Shown here in pieces: positions 28,861 through 37,861 of a stretch of 64,000 nt of DNA. Source of the stretch: an uncultured Collinsella sp. (lineage in GTDB: Bacteria > Actinomycetota > Coriobacteriia > Coriobacteriales > Coriobacteriaceae); assembly GCA_900541035.1 (NCBI GenBank), contig UQIN01000002.1, forward strand, positions 1-64,000, given 5' to 3'. How positions within the stretch are numbered: position 1 is the stretch's first letter; each line of letters starts with the position of its first letter. Below the pieces are notes generated by a model. The model searched no databases and was not told the origin of the DNA. It saw only the letters and a list, made by a program, of their open reading frames with translations. The position numbers and the translations under genes were made by a program.

Positions 28861-31692
28861 TTACTCCCCCAGCAGGGCCTTCTCGGGCGTGATGGGCAGC
28901 GAGCGAACCTGGTGGCCGGTGGCGTGCGCCACGGCCGAGGCCACGGCGGCGAGCGGCGTGTTGATGACGACCTCGCCGATCGACTTGGCGCCAAACGGGC
29001 CCGTCGGCTCGTAGCTCGGCTCAAAGGCCACGCGAATGCTGCCGATATCCAGGCGCGTGGGCAGCTTGTAGCTCATAAAGTTGCCGGTGCGCAGGCGGCC
29101 GCGGTCATCATGCTCAACATTCTCGTAGAGCGCGTGACCGATACCCTGGGCAATGCCGCCCTCGGCCTGAACGCGCGCGAGCGCCTCGTTGATCACGGTG
29201 CCGCAGTCGACGGCCGCCGCATAGTCCACCACAGTCACCTTGCCGGTGGCCTTGTCGACCTCGACCTCGGCAATACCGGCCATAAACGGCGGAGGCGAAA
29301 CGGGCAGGCAGGCAGAGGCGTGCGAGGTCAGCGCGTCGCCGCCCGCGATGTTCTTGACGCACAGGTTGGCAAAGTCGCGCAGCGTGAGGTAGCGGTTCTG
29401 CTCGCGCGCGGCGCGCTCGTCGGACAGACGCACGTACTGGCCGTCGAAGACCACATCGGCGGCGTCCACGTCCCACATCTGGGCGGCCTTGGCGCAGATC
29501 TTCTCGCGCAGCTCGGTCGCGGCATTCTTGGCTGCAAGGCCCGTCACGTACGTACCCGAGCTCGCGTACGAGCCGGCGTCGAACGGCGACACGTCGGTGT
29601 CCACGCCGCGCACCACGATAAGCGAGCTCTCCACGCCCAGCTCCTCGGCGGCAATCTGCGCCAGAATCGTGTCGACGCCCATGCCGTTATCGGTGGCGCC
29701 GGTACCGATGGTAATGAAGCCGTCCTCTTCCAGGCGCATATCGATGCCGGCGATGTCCACGTTAGAGATGCCCGAGCCCTGCATGGTGAGCGCGCAGCCA
29801 AGGGCACGCACGCGGTCGCCCAGGTCGACGGCTAGCGGCTTGTCGCGCCAGCCGATCATGTCCATCGCGCGCAGCAGGCAGCGGTCGAGTGCGCAGGCGT
29901 TGAGCTTCTCGTTGTAGTACTGCGGCATGATCTCGCCCTCGCGCACGATGTTCTTAAGGCGCAGGTCGGCGGGGTCCATGTGCAGCATATCGGCGAGCTC
30001 GTTGACGGCGCTCTCCACGGCAAACTGGCCCTGGGTGGCACCGTAGCCGCGATACGCACCGCCACGGTTGGTATTGGTGTAGACGGCGTCCCAGCTAAAG
30101 CGGCTCGCCTTCACGTGGTTGTAGATGGGCAGGCTCTTGTGGCCCGAAAGGCCGATCGTCGTGGTGGCATGCTCGCCATAGGCGCCGGCGTTGGACAGCG
30201 TATGCAGGTCGATGGCCGTGATGGTGCCGTCGTTCATGGCGCCCAGCTTAACGGTCATCTGCATCTGGTGGCGCGAGTTGCCCGCAGTGATGGTCTCCTC
30301 GCGGGTGTAGCAGCAGTAGCTCGGACGGCCGGTCTGCTGCGTCACGAACGCCACGAAGATCTCGCAGCAGCCCGTCTGCTTGGAGCCAAAGCCGCCGCCG
30401 ATGCGCGGCTTAATGACCTGCACCTGCGACTGCGGAATATCGAGCGACTGCGCGACCATGCGGCGCACGTGGAAGGGCACCTGCGTGGAGGTGGTCACCG
30501 AAATGCGGCCGAACGCGTCGGTGGTCGCGAAGGCGCGGAAGGTTTCCATGGGTGCGGTCTGCGTGGCCTGGCTGGTGTAGGTGCGCTCAAAGACGATGTC
30601 GCTCTGGGCGAAGGCCTCGTCAAGGTCGCCAAAGTCGCTCGTGCCGCTGCACACCAGGTTGCGCGGAACGTCGCCGCCCTGCGGGAACATAAAGGTCACG
30701 TCGCCCTCGGGGTGAACCACGATGTCGTTATCGAGTGCCTTGGTAAAGTCGAGCAGCGGCTCAAGCACCTCATAGTCGACCTTAATGAGTTTGAGCGCCT
30801 TGTCGGCGGCCTCCTCGGTCTCGGCGGCGACAATCGCCACCTCCTCGTTTTGGTAGCGCACGAGGTTCTCGAGAATCAGGCGGTCGTAGGGACTCGGCTG
30901 CGGATAGCTCTGACCGGCGATGGTAAAGCGGCGCTGGGGCACGTCCTCGTAGGTGTAGACGCCCACCACGCCGGGCACCTTCAGTGCGCGCGACGTATCG
31001 ATGGAGCGAATCTTGGCGCGGGCATAGGGGCTGCGCTTGAGTTTGACGATGAGCGCACCGGCGGGCACCATATCGCCCGTGTAGACGGGACGCCCCTCGA
31101 GCAGGGCCTTCGAGTCCTTCTTGGGCTGCTTGTGAGTGATCTGCTTATACGAGACGCCATCGCAGCTGGTGTTATTGACCGGCAGCTCGGGCATCTCAAA
31201 GCCCACCTGCACGCCAGACTCGTTGAGGAAGCGAACAATGGCGCGCAGCTGGCTCTCGTAGCCGCTGCAACGGCAGAGGTTACCGGCGAGCTGGCGCGAG
31301 AGCTCCTCGCGCGTGGCGACGAGGCTCGGGTCCTCCTTGGCAGCGCGGGCGAGCGCCAGCACGTTCATGATAAGGCCGGGGGCGCAAAAACCGCACTGCT
31401 CGGCGCCTTCGGCAGCCATTGCGCGGGCGAGTGCCTCGGACTCGGCCTTGAGGCCCTCGAGCGTGGTAACGGAGCGGCCCTCGACGCGCGCGGCGGGAAC
31501 CGAGCAGCTCAGCACCGGGTCGCCGTCAAGCCACACCGTGCATAGACCGCAGTTGGTGGTCTCGCAGGCGCAGCGCACCGATGCGCAACCCTGCTCGCGC
31601 AGCAGCGCAAAGAGCATGGTGTCGGGGGCAATCTGAACCTTGACCTTGCGGCCGTTGAGCGTAAAGGAAAGATCGATGAGTTTGGCAGCCAT
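28861..31692 (-). CDS. Molybdenum hydroxylase, fused [2Fe-2S] and molybdopterin subunit (xanthine dehydrogenase family)
   Basis: 943 residues. The first 150 carry both 2Fe-2S clusters: C43, C48, C51, C63 and then C100, C103, C140, C142. The rest is the molybdopterin-binding domain, with GGGFGSKQTGC, RGGAYRGYGATQGQF and the C-terminal FGAKSIGEVVINTPLAA holding the catalytic glutamate. It hydroxylates a purine or similar heterocycle using water. The FAD subunit gene precedes it with a one-base overlap. Nearby selA/selB/DUF3343 genes raise the chance that it is a selenium-dependent hydroxylase with a labile Se ligand, which the sequence cannot show. The substrate is not determined. Confidence 0.88.
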   Translation of the reverse strand: MAAKLIDLSFTLNGRKVKVQIAPDTMLFALLREQGCASVRCACETTNCGLCTVWLDGDPVLSCSVPAARVEGRSVTTLEGLKAESEALARAMAAEGAEQCGFCAPGLIMNVLALARAAKEDPSLVATREELSRQLAGNLCRCSGYESQLRAIVRFLNESGVQVGFEMPELPVNNTSCDGVSYKQITHKQPKKDSKALLEGRPVYTGDMVPAGALIVKLKRSPYARAKIRSIDTSRALKVPGVVGVYTYEDVPQRRFTIAGQSYPQPSPYDRLILENLVRYQNEEVAIVAAETEEAADKALKLIKVDYEVLEPLLDFTKALDNDIVVHPEGDVTFMFPQGGDVPRNLVCSGTSDFGDLDEAFAQSDIVFERTYTSQATQTAPMETFRAFATTDAFGRISVTTSTQVPFHVRRMVAQSLDIPQSQVQVIKPRIGGGFGSKQTGCCEIFVAFVTQQTGRPSYCCYTREETITAGNSRHQMQMTVKLGAMNDGTITAIDLHTLSNAGAYGEHATTTIGLSGHKSLPIYNHVKASRFSWDAVYTNTNRGGAYRGYGATQGQFAVESAVNELADMLHMDPADLRLKNIVREGEIMPQYYNEKLNACALDRCLLRAMDMIGWRDKPLAVDLGDRVRALGCALTMQGSGISNVDIAGIDMRLEEDGFITIGTGATDNGMGVDTILAQIAAEELGVESSLIVVRGVDTDVSPFDAGSYASSGTYVTGLAAKNAATELREKICAKAAQMWDVDAADVVFDGQYVRLSDERAAREQNRYLTLRDFANLCVKNIAGGDALTSHASACLPVSPPPFMAGIAEVEVDKATGKVTVVDYAAAVDCGTVINEALARVQAEGGIAQGIGHALYENVEHDDRGRLRTGNFMSYKLPTRLDIGSIRVAFEPSYEPTGPFGAKSIGEVVINTPLAAVASAVAHATGHQVRSLPITPEKALLGE

Positions 31693-32606
31693 TAGCGCAC
31701 CTCGCTAAAATCGACGCCGGGCACGCGGCGGCAGGAATACTCGTCCGTGGCAAACTTGGGCACTTGCACGGTCTCGAGCTCGCGGGCAAGCGCGGCCGAA
31801 AGCTCGATGCCGGCGGCGCGGCGCACAGCCTGAATCGCCAGCGGAGCCGAGATGCGACGGCGGTAGTCGGCCGAGCCCCACAGGTTGGTGCCATAGCTCA
31901 GCGCGCGTACGGACGCGGCCAGGGCGCGCAGCTCGTCCTCTGAAGGCTGCTCGTTCACCAGGCCACATGCCTCGCCCTGCAGCAGGGTCGCGCGCAGCGG
32001 GCGGGCGCCCACGGTGACATGCCAGCTGTTGTCCCACCAGGCGGCGGTGACGTTTAAGGAGGGGAAGTCAGTCGCGGCCTTGCGCACGGCTTCATAGCTC
32101 GCACGGTAATCGTGCTTAACGACCACGACGTGCTCGATCACGTCGCGCACATAGCCCATGTCCACGAACTCGGCGAGCGGCACGCGGCCGGCACCCGTCA
32201 GCTCAACATACGAATCGAGCGCCAAAAATGCCGAGAGCACGTCCGAAAAACCAAAGCGACCGTAAATGCTGCCGCCCACCGTGGCGGTGTTGCGCAGCTG
32301 CACGCCCACGATATCGTGGACGGCGAACTCAAAGACATGGTTGACAAGCGCGTTGAGCCCGGCATGGCGCTCGAGCTGGCGCAGGGTACACATGGCACCG
32401 ATGCGAAACTCGGTCTCGGTCTCCTCAATCTGATCGAGTCCGCAGGCCGAAAGGTCAATCGCCGTCGCCACGCGACGCGAACCCAGGCGCATCCAAATGC
32501 CACCGCTCACAATCTTGTTGTTGCGGTTCTTCTGTAAGAGCTCATAGGCTTCGGCCGCGTTTCCAACACGGACGTAGGTACCGAACTTGAGCACGTTCTC
32601 CCCCAT
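31692..32606 (-). CDS. Molybdenum hydroxylase FAD-binding subunit
   Basis: 304 residues. The N-terminal FAD-binding domain includes NKIVSGGIWMRLGSRR and RNTATVGGSIYGRFGFSDVLSAFLALDS, the ATVGG motif of CoxM/XdhB proteins. The C-terminal CO-dehydrogenase-flavoprotein domain follows. It passes electrons from the Fe-S/Mo subunit to FAD and then to a cytosolic acceptor. The start codon has only a modest GAAG upstream. The gene lies 84 bp from palindromic element A copy 3. Confidence 0.88.
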   Translation of the reverse strand: MGENVLKFGTYVRVGNAAEAYELLQKNRNNKIVSGGIWMRLGSRRVATAIDLSACGLDQIEETETEFRIGAMCTLRQLERHAGLNALVNHVFEFAVHDIVGVQLRNTATVGGSIYGRFGFSDVLSAFLALDSYVELTGAGRVPLAEFVDMGYVRDVIEHVVVVKHDYRASYEAVRKAATDFPSLNVTAAWWDNSWHVTVGARPLRATLLQGEACGLVNEQPSEDELRALAASVRALSYGTNLWGSADYRRRISAPLAIQAVRRAAGIELSAALARELETVQVPKFATDEYSCRRVPGVDFSEVR

Positions 32607-32686
32607 CTCTTCACTTGTCCAGTACGTTTAAGTGTACCAAACGAGGGGCCGCACACCGTTTTAGGACAAAATCCACCCACCCATCC

Positions 32687-32759
32687 ATAACTTGCGGTGA
32701 TATACGGACTGATTAGTCGTTCTGGAACGCAAAACAGTCCGTATATCACCGCAAGTTAT
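32687..32759. repeat. 67-bp palindromic element A, copy 3 (subclass 1, covariant)
   Basis: The 67-bp core is 32690-32756; pairing extends three bases further on each side, giving perfect 25-bp arms at 32687-32711 and 32735-32759. It differs from copy 1 at three pairs in which both arms changed together (ACTTGC/GCAAGT instead of AGTTGC/GCAACT, and GATATA on both sides). It lies about 80 bp past the gdhA stop and upstream of the FAD subunit gene. Confidence 0.85.
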
Positions 32760-32777
32760 GAGGAGTCCTCCGGGATA

Positions 32778-32811
32778 GAAAAGGCTCCCAGCCGGAATGG
32801 CTGGGAGCCTT
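32778..32811 (-). terminator. gdhA terminator
   Basis: Perfect 13-bp arms AAGGCTCCCAGCC / GGCTGGGAGCCTT with a 5-nt loop, then TTTTC on the minus strand, 26 bp after the gdhA stop. Confidence 0.92.
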
Positions 32812-32836
32812 ATCACATGCTATGTCGAGCGAAGAC

Positions 32837-34192
32837 TTAGCAGACACCCTGGGCGAGCATGGCGTCGGCGACCTTCAGGAAGCCGGCGATGTTGGCGCCC
32901 ATGACGAAGTTGCCCTCCTGGCCATACTCCTTGGCGGTGTCGTCCACGTTGTGGAACATGCCGCGCATGAGCTGCTCGAGCTTGCCGTCGACCTCCTCGA
33001 AGGTCCAGGACAGGTGCTCGGCGTTCTGGCTCATCTCCAGGCCGGACACGAGCACGCCGCCGGCGTTGGCAGCCTTACCGGGCATAAAGGCAACGCCGTT
33101 CTCCTGGAAGTAAGTCGTGGCCTCGATGGTCGTGGGCATGTTCGCGCCCTCGCCGACCACCTTGCAGCCGTTGGCGACGAGCGCCTGAGCGTCCTCGAGC
33201 AGCAGCGTGTTCTCACGAGCGCAGGGCAGCGCGATGTCGCAGGGCAGCTGCCACACGCCGCGGCCGTCGCCCTCGTGCCACACGGCGTTGGGCTTCTCGT
33301 CAACGTACATGGCGAGCGTAACGCCCTTGTCGTGGCCGGAGCGCTTCTTGTTGTAGACATGCTCGAGCACGGTGTAGTCGATACCGTCGGGATCCTCGAC
33401 CCAGCCGTGGGTATCGGAGCAGGCCAGCACCTTGCCGCCGAGCTGGGAGACTTTCTGGACGGCGTAGATGGCGACGTTGCCGGAGCCATGAACGACGACG
33501 TTCTTGCCCTCGAAGGAGTCGCCGCGGCTCTTGAGGTACTCGTCCACAAAGTAGGCCAGGCCGTAGCCGGTGGCCTCGGTACGGGCGAGCGAGCCGCCAA
33601 AGGAGAGGCCCTTGCCGGTGAGAACGCCGGTCCACTCGTTGGTCAGGCGCTTGTACTGACCGAACAGGTAGGCAACCTCGCGGCCACCAACGCCCAGGTC
33701 GCCGGCGGGAACGTCGGTGTTGGGGCCGATGTGGCGATAGAGCTCGGTCATGAAGGACTGGCAGAAGTGCATGATCTCGTTGTTGGACTTGCCCTTGGGG
33801 TCAAAGTCGGAGCCGCCCTTGCCGCCGCCCATGGGAAGGGTGGTCAGGCTGTTCTTAAGGATCTGCTCCAGGCCCAGGAACTTGAGCATACCCAGGGTGA
33901 CCGTCGGGTTAAAGCGCAGGCCGCCCTTGTAGGGTCCAATGGCTGAGTTGAACTCGACGCGATAGCCGCGGTTGACCTGAACCTTGCCCTGATCGTCGAC
34001 CCAGGGAACACGGAACATGACGATGCGCTCGGGCTCGACGAGGCGCTCCAGCAGGGCGGCCTCCTCGTACTCGGGGTGGGCGTCGAGCGCCGGCTGGATG
34101 GTGCCGAGGATCTCGGTCGCGGCCTGGATGAACTCAGGCTGCTCGGGATAGCGGGCCTTGAGCTCTTCGAGAACTTTCTGCGTGTAGCTCAT
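32837..34192 (-). CDS. gdhA: NADP-type glutamate dehydrogenase
   Basis: 451 residues, the usual length of the hexameric bacterial GDH. The substrate-binding lysines are in YKGGLRFNPTV and LPMGGGKGGSDFDPKGKS. The Rossmann domain has VVVHGSGNVAIYAVQK. It assimilates ammonia by aminating 2-oxoglutarate. It stands alone, with its own terminator and a 257-bp leader region. The choice of NADP over NAD follows from similarity to the GdhA type. Confidence 0.95.
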   Translation of the reverse strand: MSYTQKVLEELKARYPEQPEFIQAATEILGTIQPALDAHPEYEEAALLERLVEPERIVMFRVPWVDDQGKVQVNRGYRVEFNSAIGPYKGGLRFNPTVTLGMLKFLGLEQILKNSLTTLPMGGGKGGSDFDPKGKSNNEIMHFCQSFMTELYRHIGPNTDVPAGDLGVGGREVAYLFGQYKRLTNEWTGVLTGKGLSFGGSLARTEATGYGLAYFVDEYLKSRGDSFEGKNVVVHGSGNVAIYAVQKVSQLGGKVLACSDTHGWVEDPDGIDYTVLEHVYNKKRSGHDKGVTLAMYVDEKPNAVWHEGDGRGVWQLPCDIALPCARENTLLLEDAQALVANGCKVVGEGANMPTTIEATTYFQENGVAFMPGKAANAGGVLVSGLEMSQNAEHLSWTFEEVDGKLEQLMRGMFHNVDDTAKEYGQEGNFVMGANIAGFLKVADAMLAQGVC

Positions 34193-34449
34193 GCTTCCTC
34201 CAATGATGGGAAACGAAAAATGTTGGTCGCGGCACCCTATGCGCCGCGAACTTTATCGAGTATGGATAATATCGCACTGTTGCGGCAAAGTTTCGCATAA
34301 GCCGACGAGCGGATGTTTCGTTTTGATTACGATGCAGGTAGAAGCGTTTTTGAGTGTCTGACGTGCAAAACCCGTGTTTCAAACCTGTTTCGTCCACGTG
34401 TTCCAAACCACCACATTGGGGACAGGCACCTTTGTGGTGGTTTTGGTGG
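34193..34449. other. Region between gdhA and the DUF3343 gene
   Basis: It contains the gdhA leader on the right and, toward the left, the DUF3343 terminator. A weak gdhA promoter (TTGCCG ... CATACT, 18-bp spacing, minus strand around 34260-34290) is possible. No coding sequence is supported. Confidence 0.35.
34405..34444 (-). terminator. Terminator after the selA-selB-mobA-DUF3343 block
   Basis: Perfect 11-bp arms AAACCACCACA / TGTGGTGGTTT with a 17-nt loop, T run on both sides, just past the DUF3343 stop at 34450. Confidence 0.7.
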
Positions 34450-34845
34450 TTAGAGGACGAGCTGATGGTAGTCGGCGGGGGTTATGCAGCCCTCGGTGGC
34501 GGCGCGGAAGGCGGCGAGGGCATCGCCCGAGAACGGCATGGCCCAGCACAGTCCGCAGCCGGCGGTGATGGAGCCGGGCAGCGGCATGATGCGCCCGGGC
34601 ACACCGGCGGCAAGACACAGCTGCTCGCATTCCATCACATCGAAGGTGCTGTCGAACGACACGATGATTTTGCGTTCGTGATCAGAGGCATCGCCGAACG
34701 AGGCCTCGCGGTGCGACTCGCGATACGCAGCCGCCGCTGCCTCTTCCTCGGCCGTATGTCCACAGCCGCCACAGCCGCAGGTACAGGGTTCGGACCCGTC
34801 GCAAGTGCAAGGTTCTCCCGTGTCGGGACAAATATCGTGAGACAT
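34450..34845 (-). CDS. DUF3343 protein with a cysteine-rich N-terminal extension (putative Se/S carrier)
   Basis: 131 residues. Residues 55-131 are a DUF3343 domain (KIIVSFDSTFDVMECEQLCLAAGVPG, then the conserved GSITAGCGLCWAMP). The first 30 residues carry eight cysteines in C-x6-C-x-C-x5-C-x-C-x-C-x2-C style, which the second DUF3343 protein in this window lacks. DUF3343 proteins accompany selenium and molybdenum genes and are thought to handle Se or S. The gene follows mobA by 15 bp and closes the selenium/molybdenum operon. The extra cysteines suggest metal or selenide binding. Confidence 0.78.
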   Translation of the reverse strand: MSHDICPDTGEPCTCDGSEPCTCGCGGCGHTAEEEAAAAAYRESHREASFGDASDHERKIIVSFDSTFDVMECEQLCLAAGVPGRIMPLPGSITAGCGLCWAMPFSGDALAAFRAATEGCITPADYHQLVL

Positions 34846-34860
34846 GGCAACTCCAATCGT

Positions 34861-35493
34861 CTAGGCGAGTAACTCGGCCGCCGCAAACTCCTCGGGCGTA
34901 TTGACGTTCTCGAAGCAGAGCGTCGAGTCGGCGACCGCGACAATCTGAGGCTCGTCCAAATACCCGGCGTTCACCCGGTCGATCAGGCAGCGGATTCGCT
35001 GACGGTCACCAGCGAGCAGCTCATGGGCAACCGGCGCACACGCGTCACGGCGCCAGACGGCGCAAAGCGGCTCAATGCCACGTTCCTCGTGCGGCACGCA
35101 CACATCGAGCGCCTCGGCCTCAACACGATCGGCAAGCGCGCCGATGAGTTCCGGCGAGACAAACGGCATATCGCAGGCGACGATCGCCACGAGCGGCAAT
35201 CGAGCCGCGGCCAGCGAGCTCGCGATGCCGCGCATGGCGCCCGCCGGCCCCTCAAGGTCCGACACTATTCGCGGCACCAGGCAGCCAAACGCGCGCTCCT
35301 CAAGGTAGGCAAGCTCGCTGGGACGCGACGTCGTCACGACCAACTCACCGGCAACTGGCGCCAACCGACCCAGCACGCGCTCGATGAGCGGCTCGCCGCA
35401 AAACGCCATGCGCGCCTTATCGCAGCCCATGCGCGACGACAACCCGCCCGCCTGGACAACACAAGAAAGATCGGCCCGTCTTACGGTAGTCAT
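34861..35493 (-). CDS. mobA: Molybdenum cofactor guanylyltransferase family protein
   Basis: 210 residues from the ATG at 35493 with GGAGG eleven bases upstream. Longer open frames run back through the tRNA-Sec gene and are not real. LSCVVQAGGLSSRMGCDKARMAF is the nucleotide-binding loop of MobA/MocA. IVACDMPFVSPELI holds the metal-binding aspartate. It joins GMP to molybdopterin, giving the bis-MGD cofactor required by formate dehydrogenase. It lies between tRNA-Sec and the DUF3343 gene, in line with supplying FdhF. Confidence 0.88.
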   Translation of the reverse strand: MTTVRRADLSCVVQAGGLSSRMGCDKARMAFCGEPLIERVLGRLAPVAGELVVTTSRPSELAYLEERAFGCLVPRIVSDLEGPAGAMRGIASSLAAARLPLVAIVACDMPFVSPELIGALADRVEAEALDVCVPHEERGIEPLCAVWRRDACAPVAHELLAGDRQRIRCLIDRVNAGYLDEPQIVAVADSTLCFENVNTPEEFAAAELLA

Positions 35494-35647
35494 ACGGCAA
35501 AACACCTCCATCGGCATGCTCGAAACCCGGTGCACGAAGCTAAATACAGCCACCGAAATAGCAGCGCTACGAAAAGCTCGTGCAAAAACAAAACAGCGCC
35601 TTTGCGGCACGCAGCAAGACCGCGAGCACAAAAGCGCTGGTAGCGTA

Positions 35648-35744
35648 TGGCGGGAACGTATGTGAATCGAACACATCCAAGACGTTTTGCACGCCTCGCA
35701 ACGGTTTTGAGGACCGCGGAGCCCACCGGAGCCCATCCGTTCCC
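35648..35744 (-). tRNA. selC: tRNA-Sec (UCA anticodon)
   Basis: 97 bases with encoded CCA. The acceptor arm GGGAACG / CGTTCCC and G discriminator, a long variable arm (about 20 bases, GCGAGGCGTGCAAAACGTCT) and a T arm with GTTCGATTC are present. The anticodon loop CCTCAAA contains TCA, which reads UGA. Position 33 is C rather than the near-universal U. It lies between selB and mobA on the same strand, the natural partner of SelA, SelB and the UGA in fdhF. Confidence 0.93.
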
Positions 35745-35801
35745 AAGTGCCGCGGTATTTTACCAAACCGAAACGGCTCCATCCCAAAAAGACGAACAAG
35801 A

Positions 35802-35868
35802 AGTTGCGGTGGAATAGTTCCTGTATTTGCTGCCAAAGCCTCCAAATAGGAACTATTTCACCGCAACT
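35802..35868. repeat. 67-bp palindromic element A, copy 4 (subclass 2)
   Basis: The outer arm is AGTTGCGGTGGAATA, and the inner part is GTTCCTGTATTT instead of CGGACTG; the right arm reads AAATAGGAACTATTTCACC. The arms pair with one wobble and a 2-base bulge. It lies 26 bp past the selB stop and 58 bp upstream of the 5' end of tRNA-Sec. Confidence 0.85.
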
Positions 35869-35893
35869 GAGGAGGCGGGAGCGAGTGACCGGC

Positions 35894-37861
35894 CTAGCGC
35901 AGGGACCTCAGGCCGCCGGCGTCCTTGTCGAGCACCGTAAAGCGCACGGCATCCAGGTGCTCCAAGATGCTGATGGCACGTTTGCGCGACACACCCAGCG
36001 CCTCGCGCAGCACGCTCGTGGTGGCAGCACCGCCGGCTTCGGCGATGGCGGCGGCGACGAGCTCGCGCGCGTGAGCCTCAGCGGCAGCGGACAGGGCAAC
36101 GTCGCGCTCGACCTTGACGATCGAGCGGTTGAGCGAAAGCTCGCGCAGGGCACGCGTCATGATGTCGCGATCGAGCTGAAGCTGCTCGCCCACCTCGGGC
36201 AACGTCGGCGTATCGAGTCCGGCCTCGTCCAGCAAGGCAACGATGCGCCCGCAGACCTCGCGCACCACACGCGCCGCGGCGGCTGCGGAATGCGGGTCGA
36301 ACACCTCGGCCCCCTCGGAGGCGCACACGCCACGCGAGCAGCCCTCGGCAATCAGAGCCGCGGCAACGCCTTCATCTGCGGCAGGCCACGCAGCATGGGC
36401 AACGGCGCCGGGCGTAAAGCCCGTCTCCTTGGGAGCTGCCGCGTGCATGGCTGACAGGGTCGCCGCCAGGGCATCCATAGCGGCGTCGAGCGCGGAAGAA
36501 TCTGCATACATCGAGCCATCCGAGCCAGCCAGCGCGCAAGCAGCGCCCTGCGCCACCAACCCACGCAGTGCGACATCGGCCTCGCCGACACCAAGATCCA
36601 AAGCCTCGGCAACATCAACCGCCGTAACCGGCAGCGTCTGCAGCGCCAGCCAAGCGCCCACACCGCCCGCGATATCGCCGGACTCGATCGCCGCATACAG
36701 CGCACGCTCTCCTTCGGCAAGCTCGCGCGAGCGACGGCAGCGCGAAAGCAGCACACGCCCGCCGCCAATAAGCATAACGGGCGAATACGACAGCACCACG
36801 GCATGGTCTCCGGCTCGCAGCGGCAGCGGCTCCTCCAAGCGCACCTGTACGGTACGGGTCTCGCCCACCGCCATGGGGGCCTCGCCCTCCAAAAGCATGA
36901 TGCGGCCGCCGACCTCGGCCGTACCCGCCATCACGTGCACACGCGCACCCGACTCGAGCACGCGCGGCTTGGCTCCCTCGCGACCCAAATACGTAAACGC
37001 CATCATAAAGCGCAGCGTCTGGCCAAAGCGACCCGCCACACTGAGCATCTCACCGCGATCGAGCGCGGCGACGCCGTCACCAACCAGGTTGAGCGCCACA
37101 CGCTGACCGGGAAGCGCCTGCTGCGTGTCGCCATGCACTTGGATCCCGCGTACGCGGCAGGCCGTGCGCGACGGCAGCGCGACGAGCTCATCGCCCACCG
37201 CAACCGGCGCATCGTGCAGTGTCCCTGTCACGACGGTGCCGGCGCCCTTGATCGTAAAGCAGCGGTCAATCGGCAAGCGCGGCGCAGCATCGGTGCGCTC
37301 GGCACGGTCGCGGCAGGAATCCCAGCAGGCACCGACCTGATCGTCAAGCGCGGCCAGCAGCGCGTCAATCCCCTCGCCGGTCTTGGACGACACGGGGACC
37401 ATCGGCGCGCCCGCAAACACGGTACCCGACAAAAAGTCATCGACATCGAGCTCGGCAAGCTCGGTCATCTCGGCGTCGGCCAGGTCGCACATCGTCAACG
37501 CGACCACCATATGCGTAACGCCCAGCAGCTCCAGCACATGCACGTGCTCGCGGGTCTGCGGCATCACGCCCTCGACAGCCGAAACCACCAGCACCGCCAC
37601 GTCGATGCCCGTGGCACCCTGCACCATGGCGCGCAAGTAATGCGCATGGCCCGGCACGTCAACCAGGCCAACGATCTTGCCACTCGGCAGCGCCAGCTCG
37701 CCAAAGCCAAGCTCAACCGTCATGCCGCGACGGCGCTCAACTTCCAGGCGGTCGGGGTTTTTACCCGTCAGCGCCTCGATGAGCGCCGACTTACCGTGAT
37801 CGACATGTCCCGCCGTACCTACGATAACGGGGCATTCCACCAACGCTTCGGCCCCACTCAT
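35894..37861 (-). CDS. selB: Selenocysteine-specific elongation factor SelB
   Basis: 655 residues from the ATG at 37861, which overlaps the selA stop as ATGA. The GTPase domain has GTAGHVDHGKSALIEALTG, DVPGHAHYLRAMVQG (switch II) and VLVVSAVEGVMPQTREHVHVLELLG. The C-terminal winged-helix repeats (about residues 400-655) bind the SECIS hairpin. It brings selenocysteinyl-tRNA to the ribosome at the UGA in fdhF mRNA. The neighbour tRNA-Sec gene follows in the same direction. Confidence 0.95.
   Translation of the reverse strand: MSGAEALVECPVIVGTAGHVDHGKSALIEALTGKNPDRLEVERRRGMTVELGFGELALPSGKIVGLVDVPGHAHYLRAMVQGATGIDVAVLVVSAVEGVMPQTREHVHVLELLGVTHMVVALTMCDLADAEMTELAELDVDDFLSGTVFAGAPMVPVSSKTGEGIDALLAALDDQVGACWDSCRDRAERTDAAPRLPIDRCFTIKGAGTVVTGTLHDAPVAVGDELVALPSRTACRVRGIQVHGDTQQALPGQRVALNLVGDGVAALDRGEMLSVAGRFGQTLRFMMAFTYLGREGAKPRVLESGARVHVMAGTAEVGGRIMLLEGEAPMAVGETRTVQVRLEEPLPLRAGDHAVVLSYSPVMLIGGGRVLLSRCRRSRELAEGERALYAAIESGDIAGGVGAWLALQTLPVTAVDVAEALDLGVGEADVALRGLVAQGAACALAGSDGSMYADSSALDAAMDALAATLSAMHAAAPKETGFTPGAVAHAAWPAADEGVAAALIAEGCSRGVCASEGAEVFDPHSAAAAARVVREVCGRIVALLDEAGLDTPTLPEVGEQLQLDRDIMTRALRELSLNRSIVKVERDVALSAAAEAHARELVAAAIAEAGGAATTSVLREALGVSRKRAISILEHLDAVRFTVLDKDAGGLRSLR

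Noticed and set aside
34861..35799. A longer mobA reading frame reaching 35799
   Set aside because: The extra part is the tRNA-Sec gene and its flank. The MobA nucleotide-binding loop begins just after the ATG at 35493.
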